From contig CALAPY010000060.1 in the NCBI GenBank assembly GCA_937891015.1, positions 1 through 64,000 of the forward strand: a stretch of DNA of 64,000 nt, in the 5' to 3' direction. This stretch comes from UBA2108 sp002713215 (GTDB lineage: Bacteria > Bacteroidota > Bacteroidia > Flavobacteriales_G > Salibacteraceae). Every line of letters starts with the position of its first letter. The stretch's first letter is position 1. A model generated the notes under the pieces. It worked only from the letters and a program-made list of their open reading frames with translations, had not been told where the DNA came from and searched no databases. Positions 1-8,660 of the stretch are shown in pieces. The position numbers and the translations under genes were made by a program.

Positions 1-2276
1 AGTTTGACTATACCACAGAAAGTAAATACGATGCCCTCAATAGAGTAACCCTCTTCACCCTACCCGAAAATGTAGATGGGAGCAGCAAAGAAATAGAACC
101 TACCTACAACAGAGCCGGAGGCTTAGAAAAGGTAAGTTACGATGGAGAAGAATACGTATCAGAGATTTCCTACAATGCCAAGGGGCAGCGCATTTTACTT
201 GCGCTGGGCAACGATACCATGACGAGGTACGCCTATGACGAAAAGACCTTTCGACTGAAACGCCAACGGACCGAAAAATTCACCAAAACCCAAGTTTACC
301 AAACCATAACCTATACCCCCCAGAGTGGAACCAATAAAGAAGACACCGGCTACGACTACGATTTGGCGGGCAACATTCTAAAAATACTCGAAAGAAGAAC
401 CGACTGTGGAATAACCGGAAGCACCTTAGGAGCTGACAAACTAGATAGAGACTTTACCTACGACCCCTTGTATCGATTGAGAACCGCTACAGGAAGAGAA
501 AGCGACACCCAACAAAAGAACGACTACCTGTATACAAGCGCACCCATACCAGGGAGCCCCAATGCCGACAACGTAAGAGCTTATACCCGGAAATACGAGT
601 ACGATGAAATAGGGAACGTAGAGCAAATGAAGCACATAGCTACCGGTAATAGTTTTACCAGAGACTTTGTATACAATACCAATCAAAACACACTAAAAGA
701 AATAGACACAGCCGCTTCTACATTAATCCAGGGTTTTACTTACGACAATACCGGCAACCAACTTACAGCAGGAGACAACAGGTACTATGAATGGACCGCT
801 GGCAACAACCTGTTGATCTATAAAAACCAGGCTGGGGGATCAGACCCTACGATTTATGCCCAGTATGAATATGCCGGAAGAAATAGGGTGAGCAAGATGG
901 TGAGAACCGGAACCGCACAAAACCCGATCTACGAAAGGACGATTTATATAGACGGAGTCTTTGAATACCACATACTGGAAAACGGGACCACCTACAAGAA
1001 GAACTACGTACACGTAATGGACGACAAGAGTCAAATAGCGATGATACGAGTAGGAGACAAGTTTCCTGGTGATATAGAAGAGGAAGTGGTTTACATATTA
1101 GAAAACCAGATCAGTTCCAGTACAGCGAGGTTAAAGGCCAATGGGACGGTAATAGATAGAGAGGAATACTATCCATTTGGAGACAGTAGTCTACGAACCT
1201 TTGAAAAGAAGAGGTATCGGTATGTTGGAAAGGAGAAAGACCTGGAGTCAGGACTTTATTACTATGGAGCGAGGTATTACGCAGCCTGGACTTGTCGATT
1301 TATTAGTGTGGATCCACTAGCAGCTGAGTACCCGTACTTGACTCCGTACCAAAATGCTGGGAATAAACCGATTAATCACTTTGACATAGACGGGTTACAA
1401 GGTGATGGTGATATTCCATTGAAGAATGAAGGAGGGGGATCAAATGAGGCGTTTATTTCCAATGACGGAAATGTTAGTAATATAGACATACACGGAAATG
1501 TCACACATGACAATGGGGGTAACAAAAGCGTAAATTCAGGATTGACTGGAACTCCTGGTGCTTCCGGAAAAGATATTAACAATAGAACTTGGACCAATGT
1601 AGATGGGTCCAAGAATTCCGATGGGAATCCTGCAAATCCAGATAAGGATAATGCATGGAGTATTGCTAATTCCAGTGGTGGAAAGTTCACATTAAATGAT
1701 TTATATAAGTGGAACCCTGGACTTGAATCAAATACTGGGCAGTTAGCACAAGGGCAAAAGATTTATACATCCCCACAAATTGAAGCCGCTACTGCTGCTC
1801 CTACCGAGCAAACGGAACGTGAGCTAAACGTCATTAAGAATTTGCCAATTGACATTAAATCTCCAAATGCATTTATTAAGGTTTTAACCGTGTATAAATT
1901 GATTGGAGATGGGACTTTGGAAAGTGGAAAATATTCTTCACAAGATTTGTTCACCGGTGGAGATAATCTAGCATCGGGTTACCCAATTTATGGAGTTGAG
2001 TATGAGTTTAATGGCACAACTTTTTCATTCTCTTACCAAGATCGTGCAGAGCCGGAGCCAGCAGTTGGGTGGAGGACAAGAGTAAGCTTTACTGATAAGC
2101 AAGGAAACCCAGCTGATTTTCAATTAAGATTGGTCGGAGCTAAACAAGCCAATTTATGGACTGGTGATATTATTAGACGAGATGTGGGATTATTAAGAAT
2201 AAAAGGCACACTCAACTCAAATGACTATGCTAACTTTAAATCAGTACTTAATTATGTTAAAACGGGAAGCTTTTAG
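1..2276 (+). CDS. Rhs/YD-repeat protein with LysM-like tail, 5' truncated by window
   Basis: The frame is open from base 3, so the gene begins upstream of the window; the first in-frame ATG (219) is internal. Many YD-type repeats are visible (for example YDYDLAGN, YEYDEIGN, FTYDNTGN), then the Rhs core end motif RYVGKEKDLESGLYYYGARYY near 1212-1280 and the variable-tail junction HFDIDG near 1377. The tail of about 290 residues is visibly more A+T rich than the core. It holds a Gly/Asn-rich linker, a LysM-like motif at about 1650-1776 (WSIA...LYKWNPGL...GQKIY), and an unrecognised C-terminal domain. Rhs proteins are large secreted shell-forming carriers whose tails are often toxic effectors. 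Here the tail chemistry is unknown, and I see no nuclease signature I would trust. Confidence 0.9.
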   Translation, partial: FDYTTESKYDALNRVTLFTLPENVDGSSKEIEPTYNRAGGLEKVSYDGEEYVSEISYNAKGQRILLALGNDTMTRYAYDEKTFRLKRQRTEKFTKTQVYQTITYTPQSGTNKEDTGYDYDLAGNILKILERRTDCGITGSTLGADKLDRDFTYDPLYRLRTATGRESDTQQKNDYLYTSAPIPGSPNADNVRAYTRKYEYDEIGNVEQMKHIATGNSFTRDFVYNTNQNTLKEIDTAASTLIQGFTYDNTGNQLTAGDNRYYEWTAGNNLLIYKNQAGGSDPTIYAQYEYAGRNRVSKMVRTGTAQNPIYERTIYIDGVFEYHILENGTTYKKNYVHVMDDKSQIAMIRVGDKFPGDIEEEVVYILENQISSSTARLKANGTVIDREEYYPFGDSSLRTFEKKRYRYVGKEKDLESGLYYYGARYYAAWTCRFISVDPLAAEYPYLTPYQNAGNKPINHFDIDGLQGDGDIPLKNEGGGSNEAFISNDGNVSNIDIHGNVTHDNGGNKSVNSGLTGTPGASGKDINNRTWTNVDGSKNSDGNPANPDKDNAWSIANSSGGKFTLNDLYKWNPGLESNTGQLAQGQKIYTSPQIEAATAAPTEQTERELNVIKNLPIDIKSPNAFIKVLTVYKLIGDGTLESGKYSSQDLFTGGDNLASGYPIYGVEYEFNGTTFSFSYQDRAEPEPAVGWRTRVSFTDKQGNPADFQLRLVGAKQANLWTGDIIRRDVGLLRIKGTLNSNDYANFKSVLNYVKTGSF

Positions 2277-2279
2277 GCT

Positions 2280-2714
2280 ATGAAAGGAATTAGAATGCGA
2301 AAAGAATTAATTGTAATAATGGGCTGTTCACTCTTAATGTTTAACTGTGAAAAAGACCGCAGTATTAATGGGCTATGGTATGCAGTAATAGAAAATGACT
2401 ACTATGAGACAATATATTGTGACCATTTGACGATAAGTTGTTCCGAGCAAGGCTTGTTGAACTCCAGCCATTTTAAACAGGATGGGAACTTAATACTATA
2501 TTATAAAGTATCCAATTCAGATACTATTTTTCAATTTAAGGATTCTATTATTTCGTTTAATTCCCAGAAATTAGAGTTGCAAAGAGGTAATGCTCGAATG
2601 GCCTACTACCGTTCTGAAAAAGTTAATTGTCTAACTAAACCTAATTTACTACCTGATGGACAACTGAGAGGATATTGGGATCGAAGAAAGGATTTAATTA
2701 ACGGCAAACAATAG
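2280..2714 (+). CDS. small lipoprotein, unknown, directly downstream of the Rhs gene
   Basis: This 144-residue protein starts 3 bases after the Rhs stop; a second ATG at 2295 (MRKELIVIM) would give a better signal peptide. The N-terminus is a lipoprotein signal with lipobox LMFNC followed by EKDRS. The rest has no motif I recognise; it contains NGLWYAV near the mature N-terminus, which recalls small beta-sheet lipoproteins of the lipocalin-like kind. Position immediately behind an Rhs effector tail makes a cognate immunity or accessory protein possible, but that rests on context only. Confidence 0.7.
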   Translation: MKGIRMRKELIVIMGCSLLMFNCEKDRSINGLWYAVIENDYYETIYCDHLTISCSEQGLLNSSHFKQDGNLILYYKVSNSDTIFQFKDSIISFNSQKLELQRGNARMAYYRSEKVNCLTKPNLLPDGQLRGYWDRRKDLINGKQ

Positions 2715-2871
2715 GGAAACTGTCCGCAATTTGTTGTTCTTTTTATTCTATCGTTCTTAATTTGACTTGGACAATGCCAACGTTAGGGGTTAACTAAACT
2801 GCATGTTATAGTACGTTGAGGTGACTTTGTTATACTTGGAATTGTAACGCAAATATTTAACAAGAAATGAG

Positions 2872-3009
2872 ATGGTGAATATTTTGGTTTATATTTTAAT
2901 CATAGACTTTTTTATCAATTTTGGATTTGTTATGTTTTTCATTTTTAAAAAGGCAAAATATCATTTCGAGTTACTAAAACGGGCTTTTCCATTGATGGTC
3001 GAGCAATAA
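2872..3009 (+). CDS. possible 45-aa single-pass membrane protein
   Basis: The 305-bp stretch 2715-3019 otherwise lacks genes. An ATG at 2872 opens a 45-codon frame: MVNILVYILIIDFFINFG, then a hydrophobic run to about residue 25, a basic patch KKAKYH, and a polar end at VEQ. It ends 10 bases before the next gene. Hydrophobic ORFs arise by chance in AT-rich DNA, so this is tentative. The positive charge after the helix and tight spacing to the next start are the supporting points. Confidence 0.35.
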   Translation: MVNILVYILIIDFFINFGFVMFFIFKKAKYHFELLKRAFPLMVEQ

Positions 3010-3019
3010 ACGAAATGAG

Positions 3020-3436
3020 ATGAAAAAGATGGTTTACCCAATACTAACAATTGAAAAGAATGGAATGGAATTGTATGCATTTCGGAAAAGCAAAAATTTT
3101 TCTATTGCAGATGAAGAGTTGGTAAGAAAACTTGGTTTTGAAGGGTTAAGAATAATAGATTCTAAAGGAACAGAATTTAAAATAAATTCTTTTGAAAGAA
3201 TTGGTTGGGGTACTTTCTTTATGGGTTATAGTTTATTTACCAAAGGACGGCAGATAAAGTTGAAGTTTAATGTGGAAAAAATTGATAATCACACTTTAGA
3301 TGAACTAAAAGTAATTACTGCAACGAGTGTAAAAGTTGGTAAAGAAAAGAGCGAGCTTCCAGAAGGTAGTAGGGGGCTAATTCGATCGATTAATGAGACC
3401 AGTTCTATTGAAGAATTAATTGAGTTGTTTTATTAG
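3020..3436 (+). CDS. hypothetical 138-aa cytoplasmic protein
   Basis: This frame encodes a soluble, lysine-rich protein with no signal peptide or membrane helix. Segments such as FRKSKNFSIADEEL and IGWGTFFMGYSLFTKGRQIKL suggest an alpha/beta fold, but I recognise no family. It lies in the run of small genes behind the Rhs gene, and its size and solubility would suit an immunity protein. That is inference only. Confidence 0.6.
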   Translation: MKKMVYPILTIEKNGMELYAFRKSKNFSIADEELVRKLGFEGLRIIDSKGTEFKINSFERIGWGTFFMGYSLFTKGRQIKLKFNVEKIDNHTLDELKVITATSVKVGKEKSELPEGSRGLIRSINETSSIEELIELFY

Positions 3437-3442
3437 TGATGA

Positions 3443-3709
3443 TTAAAACGGTTTATTGATGGGGCTTATGCGGGAACTTATGACGGAAGTTCGGTAAAGC
3501 TTGTGACTTATAAAACTACTACCAACAAGCTCTTATTTTTAGATCCGGAGATACGCGACATAGATAATTTAAACCCCAGGCTAAACCAGTTTAAACATAG
3601 ATATGTTATAGTCGGCTACAATACTGAAGGGTTCGTAATGTTTGAATTAAGGTTTATGAATAAAGAAGCCCGAAAAAAAGCTTTAACTCAATTAAGAATG
3701 TATCAATGA
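3443..3709 (+). pseudogene. start-less open frame; possible displaced effector-tip remnant
   Basis: The frame is open from the stop at 3440 to 3709 and reads like real protein throughout: FIDGAYAGTYDGSSVKL, then NPRLNQFKHRYVIVGYN and a Lys/Arg-rich end. No ATG is present; the only start-like codon is GTG at 3503, which would give 68 residues and cut the sensible sequence in half. The Gly/Tyr/Asp-rich opening would fit the linker of an Rhs-type tail. I read it as the 3' end of a lost gene, or as a GTG-started small gene. It overlaps the next start by 4 bases (ATGA). Confidence 0.4.
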
Positions 3710-4278
3710 AAATGTACTGTTTATTACTTTTATTAATCTGTAATTCCTGTTCAAATTCTGACGGGACTATTGAATTAACGTTGGAAGATATCCTAGCCAC
3801 ACCATGTTTAGGAGAAGAAATATCGCTGCCAGCGGAGAACATATTTGCTGAAAATAAGTTCCATGCGTATTCCTTGTCTTTTTATCACAAATCAAGGCAT
3901 ATTTCTGAGTGGGACACAACTAAGCCTGAGGTATTCGAATTCCTTAAAATTCAACGAGAATTTGAAAAAATAAAAGAGAATGGAGAGTACAAGAAAAAGA
4001 CAACAAGTAGCCCGTTAGAGATTGGTGGTAAGCGAATTATTAGTCAAAAACCAGAGGATTTCAATAATAATGACCCACAAGCATATTACTTATTCCAATG
4101 TGTTCCTTTGGTATACAAAGAATATGAATATAGGCAGTTTTCAATTTACCATTCTAATGGTAAGGACTCCTTTTTAATAGGAATTTATTTAAAGAACGGA
4201 AGAATTATTCGCTGTTTTAAAACCAACCCATTTAGATTTAAAGCTCTTGATTTTAAAAATATTGATGACCATATATGA
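3706..4278 (+). CDS. lipoprotein of unknown function
   Basis: This 190-residue protein starts with a short SPII signal: MKMYCLLLLLICNSC, with lipobox CNSC and mature N-terminus CSNSDG. The mature part is polar and rich in Lys and Glu, with no motif I recognise. It begins inside the stop of the preceding frame and its own stop overlaps the next ATG (ATGA), so it is translationally coupled to the following secreted protein. The pair probably forms a unit. Confidence 0.7.
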   Translation: MKMYCLLLLLICNSCSNSDGTIELTLEDILATPCLGEEISLPAENIFAENKFHAYSLSFYHKSRHISEWDTTKPEVFEFLKIQREFEKIKENGEYKKKTTSSPLEIGGKRIISQKPEDFNNNDPQAYYLFQCVPLVYKEYEYRQFSIYHSNGKDSFLIGIYLKNGRIIRCFKTNPFRFKALDFKNIDDHI

Positions 4279-4838
4279 AAAAGACTATTTTACTATTATT
4301 TACGGTATTAATTGGATTGAAGAGCTTTTCTCAGGATACGGTTGATAGCCAAAAAATCCAAAAGATTAAAAAGTCCATAGAAAATAATTATCCAAATGTT
4401 AATAAAGATTTTCTTGGGGCGATTACTGAAAAGTCAATAACATATAGTTCCCGGACACTTTCCGAAGACACGATTTTTCAAATAAAAGCCTTTAATGATG
4501 AGATGTGGGTTGGGTTTCTAATTTTATTCTCAAGTTCAAGTAATGATGCCATTATATTGTTGGACCGCGATTTTCAATCTGAAAACCATTTTTCCTTTTA
4601 TGGAAAACTTGGGGTTTCCAATTCCGAGGTATATGCATTTGAGTGCATCTCAATTTCCGATGGAATGCAATCCTATTATTTATACGAATCTAAATTTAAA
4701 AAACTATACATGGTAACTCCTGGATATGACTCTTGTGATTTGGACCTTTCCTCAATTAACCTAAAAGATAGAAAGGTTAACTGTGAACTAGAAAGTAAGA
4801 AAATTAGTTTGAAGCTGATTTTAGTGAACGAGCGCTAA
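4275..4838 (+). CDS. secreted protein of unknown function
   Basis: This 187-residue protein has a clear Sec signal, MKKTILLLFTVLIGLKSFSQ, with cleavage expected after FS. The mature part starts DTVDSQKIQ and has alternating hydrophobic strands (DEMWVGFLILFSSS, DAIILLDRDFQ). I recognise no family. It overlaps the lipoprotein gene by 4 bases, so the two are likely co-expressed in the periplasm. Confidence 0.7.
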   Translation: MKKTILLLFTVLIGLKSFSQDTVDSQKIQKIKKSIENNYPNVNKDFLGAITEKSITYSSRTLSEDTIFQIKAFNDEMWVGFLILFSSSSNDAIILLDRDFQSENHFSFYGKLGVSNSEVYAFECISISDGMQSYYLYESKFKKLYMVTPGYDSCDLDLSSINLKDRKVNCELESKKISLKLILVNER

Positions 4839-4962
4839 AAAGTGTTCCCAACTTGGAGAAAATGTGGTAATGTTTACCGTATATAGAAGGGGAAGTATTC
4901 AAAATTCTCATGAAGAGAATTATAATACTAGTACTTCATTTGTGAATGGCAATAGTTTTTAA
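4828..4962 (+). pseudogene. start-less protein-like fragment
   Basis: Between two flanking stops there is an open frame of 44 codons that reads like a natural C-terminus: CSQLGENVVMFTVYRRG, followed by a Ser/Asn/Thr-rich end finishing VNGNSF. It has no start codon at its left end. The intact genes on either side use other frames. I read it as a possible remnant of a lost gene, in keeping with the fragment at 3443-3709. It could also be chance. Confidence 0.3.
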
Positions 4963-4969
4963 AAGGGCA

Positions 4970-5266
4970 ATGAATAAAATTGAGTTCCAACAATGGTTGT
5001 CCAACGAATTGGGAATGAAGGTGGATGATAACACTGAATTCTTCACAGATTTAGACTTATTTGAAGAGGATATTGAGATTTTCTTTTTAAAGTTTATTTC
5101 AAAATTTGAAATTGATGCTGAAGGATTTGATTATGAAGAATATAATCCAAGAAAAGTTGGTCTTTTCGATGGGTTGCTTAAAACCAAAAGAGTAAAAACG
5201 TTTAAAACTGATCACCTAATTCAAGTTATTAGCAACAAAAAATGGTTCGACCCAGATTGCTTATGA
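4970..5266 (+). CDS. DUF1493-like acyl-carrier-protein-like small protein
   Basis: I prefer ATG 4970 (MNKIEFQQWLSNELGM) to ATG 4946, because the extra residues of the longer form look unrelated. The protein has about 98 residues and is strongly acidic. The pattern fits DUF1493: an N-terminal helix, TDLDLFEEDIEIFFLKFISKF (an ACP-like helix pair in which the usual serine site is not present), FDYEEYNP, and a final helix DHLIQVISNKKW. The biochemical role of this family is not established. It closes the chain of small genes behind the Rhs gene. Confidence 0.55.
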   Translation: MNKIEFQQWLSNELGMKVDDNTEFFTDLDLFEEDIEIFFLKFISKFEIDAEGFDYEEYNPRKVGLFDGLLKTKRVKTFKTDHLIQVISNKKWFDPDCL

Positions 5267-5297
5267 GATAAATACGTTCTTTTTAGAGAAAGTATTT

Positions 5298-5330
5298 CCT
5301 CCAACGCTAGACGGATGTTCCCGTTGGAGG
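5298..5330. terminator. inverted repeat between convergent genes
   Basis: A perfect 9-bp stem (CCTCCAACG / CGTTGGAGG) encloses a 15-nt loop, placed between the convergent ends at 5266 and 5333. There is no long T tract on either strand, so it may be a weak bidirectional terminator or an mRNA 3'-end stabiliser. Confidence 0.45.
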
Positions 5331-5332
5331 CA

Positions 5333-5980
5333 TTAAACCTCAACCGAAGGTCGTAAACCAACCTTGCTCCACGCCAAGGTATTTCGTTTGGTTCCCCCAA
5401 AAAAGAACTTAAACTCTTCATCTATCCCCTGGTAGTTTTCGCAGTAGCGATCGCGTTGGGTAGGTAGCACATCAAAACCCCATTGGTGTTTCATCCATTT
5501 GGGGTAAATCACCTTTCCCTGGTATTGGAAGTTGTTTCGCTTTTCAATAGTGCTATCATCGTGTTTATACAAAAATGACCCGGGATATAGGCAGCGGTTT
5601 TGAATATCAAACCGGCAATCGAATCGGAAAAATGATTTACGCAAGTACATTTCCTCACCGGAGCAGAAAATTTGTTTGCCGGTATTGCCGTCTGCATGGG
5701 TCGTTGCCTTTACCGGAGGCAACACTTTTGTAATGAACAGGTTTTCTGCGGTCAGTGCATTTTTAATCTCCCGACCGCCTTTAATTACTTCAACAAAAAA
5801 AGCCTCAATAGAGTCATTGTAGTAGTTGTCGAACTTGATGTAATAAGTTCCATTAAACACAATAGCAATGAAAGAACCTTGAAATTTTTGGTCCGAAAAC
5901 AACACAATCTGGTATCCCGGACCTGATTCGGGCCAATGGATAAGTTCACGTCTAAGCTTCTTGGAAAGGATATACCACAT
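5333..5980 (-). CDS. hypothetical 215-aa protein
   Basis: This soluble protein has no signal peptide or membrane helix and I recognise no family. It is rich in aromatic residues and Lys/Arg, with segments such as NGTYYIKFDNYYNDSIEAFF near the N-terminus and WMKHQWGFDVLPTQRDRY near the C-terminus. It is convergent with the small-gene cluster and has no same-strand partner. The 3' end abuts the inverted repeat at 5298-5330. Confidence 0.6.
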   Translation of the reverse strand: MWYILSKKLRRELIHWPESGPGYQIVLFSDQKFQGSFIAIVFNGTYYIKFDNYYNDSIEAFFVEVIKGGREIKNALTAENLFITKVLPPVKATTHADGNTGKQIFCSGEEMYLRKSFFRFDCRFDIQNRCLYPGSFLYKHDDSTIEKRNNFQYQGKVIYPKWMKHQWGFDVLPTQRDRYCENYQGIDEEFKFFFGGTKRNTLAWSKVGLRPSVEV

Positions 5981-6403
5981 CGTGTTTTTAATTGCTTATT
6001 CTGGAACTAAAAAATGGGCCCCTTAATTGCAAAAATTGGAGCAAGTAATGTATGTTCAATTGAATATTCACAACCGATTTGCGCTAAAATAAGAATTCAA
6101 ACCAATTGTATGCTCAAAGGGTTGTTGTACGCCTAAAGTGAACGATAAACTGCAAGATTGACCATATTATGATTAACATATACCAGATCCTTTGAGACGA
6201 ACGTCTAAACTGCATACTGATTACTGTAGTTTTAAATCTTGTAAAATCTACGGCCTTAGGCTTATGGCGCTAGAAATCAAGCGTGCGATCAAACAGAGCA
6301 ACCTTGTTCGATGAATAGGCTTTTGAAAAAAAAGCTATTCAAGTTTGGTTGCGAATTTGATTAAGCGAGTGGATTTCAATCCAGAAGCATCGAGCCGGGC
6401 AAT

Positions 6404-6430
6404 TTTTCTTTTTGGGCAACAAAAAGAAAA
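6404..6430. repeat. perfect 11-bp inverted repeat
   Basis: TTTTCTTTTTG and CAAAAAGAAAA flank GGCAA. The structure is a hairpin with a pyrimidine-only arm. It lacks a terminator T tract outside the stem and no gene ends nearby, so a repeat or mobile-element relic is as likely as a terminator. Confidence 0.5.
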
Positions 6431-6602
6431 TGAAGGGCCAGCTTAAGGTTATAATTAATAGATTATTGAAACATCAAATTATAAAGCCTTGACGACTTTT
6501 ATAATGTTACTAACACAATTCCATTTTATTCTTAAACAAGGTATAAACTAACATGGTGTTGTAGAATGATGTGTGTTAATAATACTACCATATAAAAAGA
6601 CA

Positions 6603-6668
6603 CGTCATTCCTGCGAAAGCAGGAATCTAGATATAGAGACTAGATTCCTTGTCAAGCAAGGAATGACG
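6603..6668. repeat. REP-like compound palindrome
   Basis: Two arms of 28 bp, CGTCATTCCTGCGAAAGCAG... and its inverted near-copy ending AAGCAAGGAATGACG, surround about 10 bp. Each arm is itself a small hairpin (ATTCCTGC...GCAGGAAT; ATTCCTTG...CAAGGAAT), so the element can form a cruciform with two side hairpins. CATTCCTGCGAAAGCAGGAAT units are known as dispersed intergenic repeats in many bacteria. It sits 35 bp downstream of the histidine kinase stop. Confidence 0.65.
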
Positions 6669-6702
6669 ATAATTCCCACACTATTGTACAACACTGCGTA
6701 AA

Positions 6703-7752
6703 TTAAGCGCGCTTTAATGTAAACGAAAACGTACTACCCTCGTCAATTACACTCCTTACATTTATGGTTTGATGGTGTGCATCAATAATGTGTTTTACAA
6801 TGGCCAACCCAAGGCCCGTACCTCCAATGTGTCGGGCACGACTACTATCTACCCGGTAAAACCGTTCGAACAATCGGGGTAAGTGTTTTTCATCGATTCC
6901 AATTCCCGAATCCCGAATTTCGACCAGAATATTATCGCCAAGGTCTTCGAAAGTAATCCTGGTTTTACCTCCCGTCTTGTTGTACTTAATGGAATTGATG
7001 ATGAGGTTGGTTAATACCTGGTCAATTTTGTGGCGATCAGCAATTACACTCATGTCCAGGTTGGAATGCAGTACGACCTCAATTTCTACCTCATTCTTTT
7101 TGGCCTTTCCCTGTAGGTTGTCAACTACTTCTTTAACAATAATTGCTAAATCAAATTTCTCGGTTTCTATTTCATCTCGCCCACTTTCCAGCTTGGTTAT
7201 TCGATCAAGATCCTGAATCAGTAAATCCAGACGCTCTACATTTTCAGCAGCTTTAATTAAAAATCGGTCACGCATCAGTTTGTCTTCCACAGCACCTTCA
7301 AGCAGCGTTAAAATATTTCCCTGAATTATGGTTAATGGAGTCTTTAGTTCGTGGCTTAAGTTCCCAATGAATTCGCGCCTGAATTTTGCCTTTTCTTTCA
7401 GCGATTCAATCTCCAGGCGTGAGTCCTTGGCCCAATGTTCTACGTCTCTATTTATTTCACGAAACGCATCGGTATTCATATCCACTTTTAGGGTTTCCAG
7501 GGGGCGTCCAATTTTTTCCGCGTGTATGGTTCTGTAAATCAGCTTTATTCGTTGGTTAATGTACTTTTCCATTAGCAAATAAAAGATGCCGTAAGCTGCT
7601 CCCAAAAGCAGAAAAGGGGTTGGAATTAAGAAATATGCCACAGGAGTACCAAGCACCACCGATACAGGTACAATACCAAGGATAGTAACCACTGCTGTAA
7701 GAAGCAAACTGGCTCTATACGCTACACGCTTTGGCGTAAGTGCTTTTTTCAT
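6703..7752 (-). CDS. membrane sensor histidine kinase, PhoR-like
   Basis: This 349-residue kinase has two N-terminal membrane helices (about 15-35 and 40-60) with almost no periplasmic loop, then a linker and a dimerisation domain with the phospho-acceptor His134 in NLSHELKTPL. The ATPase domain shows an N box (NLIINSIKYN, 249-258), a G1 box DSGIGI (281-286), an F box RLFERFYR (293-300) and a G2 box GGTGLGLAI (310-318). No PAS domain is visible, which makes it shorter than Escherichia coli PhoR. It follows the response-regulator gene after 32 bp, so the two form an operon. The lack of a sensor loop suggests signal input through the membrane or through a partner protein. Confidence 0.93.
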   Translation of the reverse strand: MKKALTPKRVAYRASLLLTAVVTILGIVPVSVVLGTPVAYFLIPTPFLLLGAAYGIFYLLMEKYINQRIKLIYRTIHAEKIGRPLETLKVDMNTDAFREINRDVEHWAKDSRLEIESLKEKAKFRREFIGNLSHELKTPLTIIQGNILTLLEGAVEDKLMRDRFLIKAAENVERLDLLIQDLDRITKLESGRDEIETEKFDLAIIVKEVVDNLQGKAKKNEVEIEVVLHSNLDMSVIADRHKIDQVLTNLIINSIKYNKTGGKTRITFEDLGDNILVEIRDSGIGIDEKHLPRLFERFYRVDSSRARHIGGTGLGLAIVKHIIDAHHQTINVRSVIDEGSTFSFTLKRA

Positions 7753-7784
7753 ACTGTGAAGATAATACTTCCGGACCGTGGGGT

Positions 7785-8510
7785 CTAGCGTCCAAATTTA
7801 TAACCGACTCCCTTTATGGTCTTGATGTAATCGTCACCAATTTTTTCCCGGAGTTTTCGAATGTGAACATCAATCGTACGATCTCCCACAATTACATCCT
7901 CACCCCAAATGGTGTTGAGTATAATTTCCCGGGTAAAAACCTTACCCGATTGGGAGGTGAGCAGGCTTAGCAGTTCAAACTCTTTCTTTGGTAAATTAAG
8001 TTCTTTGCCATTTACTTTAACCAAATACTTTTCACGATCAATTAACACACCGTCAATTTCTTCATATTGAACCGAGCCGCCACCTTTTCGTCTTAACAAT
8101 GCCTTAATACGACTAATGAGCACCCGTGGCTTAACCGGCTTGGAAATATAATCGTCAGCTCCGGCATCAAATCCGGCAATTTGCGAATAATCTTCGCCCC
8201 TGGCTGTTAGAAATGCAATCAGCGTATGTTTTAGTTTTTCGATTTGCCTAAGCTCGGTGCAAGTCTCCATCCCATCCATTTCCGGCATCATCACATCAAG
8301 CAGTACCAGGTCGGGAACTTCCTGTTTCGCTACTTCAATGGCATCGATTCCATTGTTGCAACTGTAAACGATAAAGTTTTCTTTTTCGAGATTATATTTA
8401 AGCAAATCAAGAATATCTTGTTCATCGTCAACCAACAGGATTTTATGTTTCTTTTCTTTCAACTTTTTAGGCTTTTTACTACCCTCAAATTTGGATTTAT
8501 TCCCACCCAT
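7785..8510 (-). CDS. OmpR/PhoB-family response regulator
   Basis: This 241-residue protein carries a basic N-terminal extension of about 20 residues (KKPKKLKEKKHK) ahead of a receiver domain with acidic pair Asp28-Asp29, phospho-acceptor Asp72 (LLDVMMPEMDG), Thr102 and Lys124. The C-terminal winged helix is of OmpR/PhoB type (LTSQSGKVFTREIIL, DVHIRKLREKIG, TIKGVGYKF). Its gene is first in the operon with the kinase and is divergent from the TonB-dependent receptor gene at 8661. This makes the shared 150-bp intergenic region a plausible target. Confidence 0.95.
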   Translation of the reverse strand: MGGNKSKFEGSKKPKKLKEKKHKILLVDDEQDILDLLKYNLEKENFIVYSCNNGIDAIEVAKQEVPDLVLLDVMMPEMDGMETCTELRQIEKLKHTLIAFLTARGEDYSQIAGFDAGADDYISKPVKPRVLISRIKALLRRKGGGSVQYEEIDGVLIDREKYLVKVNGKELNLPKKEFELLSLLTSQSGKVFTREIILNTIWGEDVIVGDRTIDVHIRKLREKIGDDYIKTIKGVGYKFGR

Positions 8511-8660
8511 TGTCTGTTTCCTTAATGTTAAGTAAAGATTATTTTAAGATTTTCTAAATTAATCAAAGGCGTCGGATTATTAATAATTCCATAAAGAATT
8601 CCTAAACAACCAACCAGAAGACCATCTCTTCTTTTGCAAAGAAATTAGATGATTCGAACT

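Larger units (their letters stand above)
5981..6702. other. 722-bp intergenic region holding two inverted repeats
   Basis: I find no convincing coding frame, tRNA or riboswitch here. It separates the accessory Rhs region from the two-component system. The only structures I can support are the hairpin at 6404-6430 and the compound inverted repeat at 6603-6668, annotated separately. The rest is AT-rich with frequent stops in all frames. Confidence 0.6.

Noticed and set aside
3503..3709. Independent 68-aa gene with GTG start.
   Set aside because: Sensible protein sequence continues upstream of the GTG without any start codon, so a remnant is the better reading, although this is not certain.
6311..6340. 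Imperfect hairpin AATAGGCTTTT...AAAAGCTATT as a terminator.
   Set aside because: One bulge in the stem, no gene ending nearby and no T tract in the right place.
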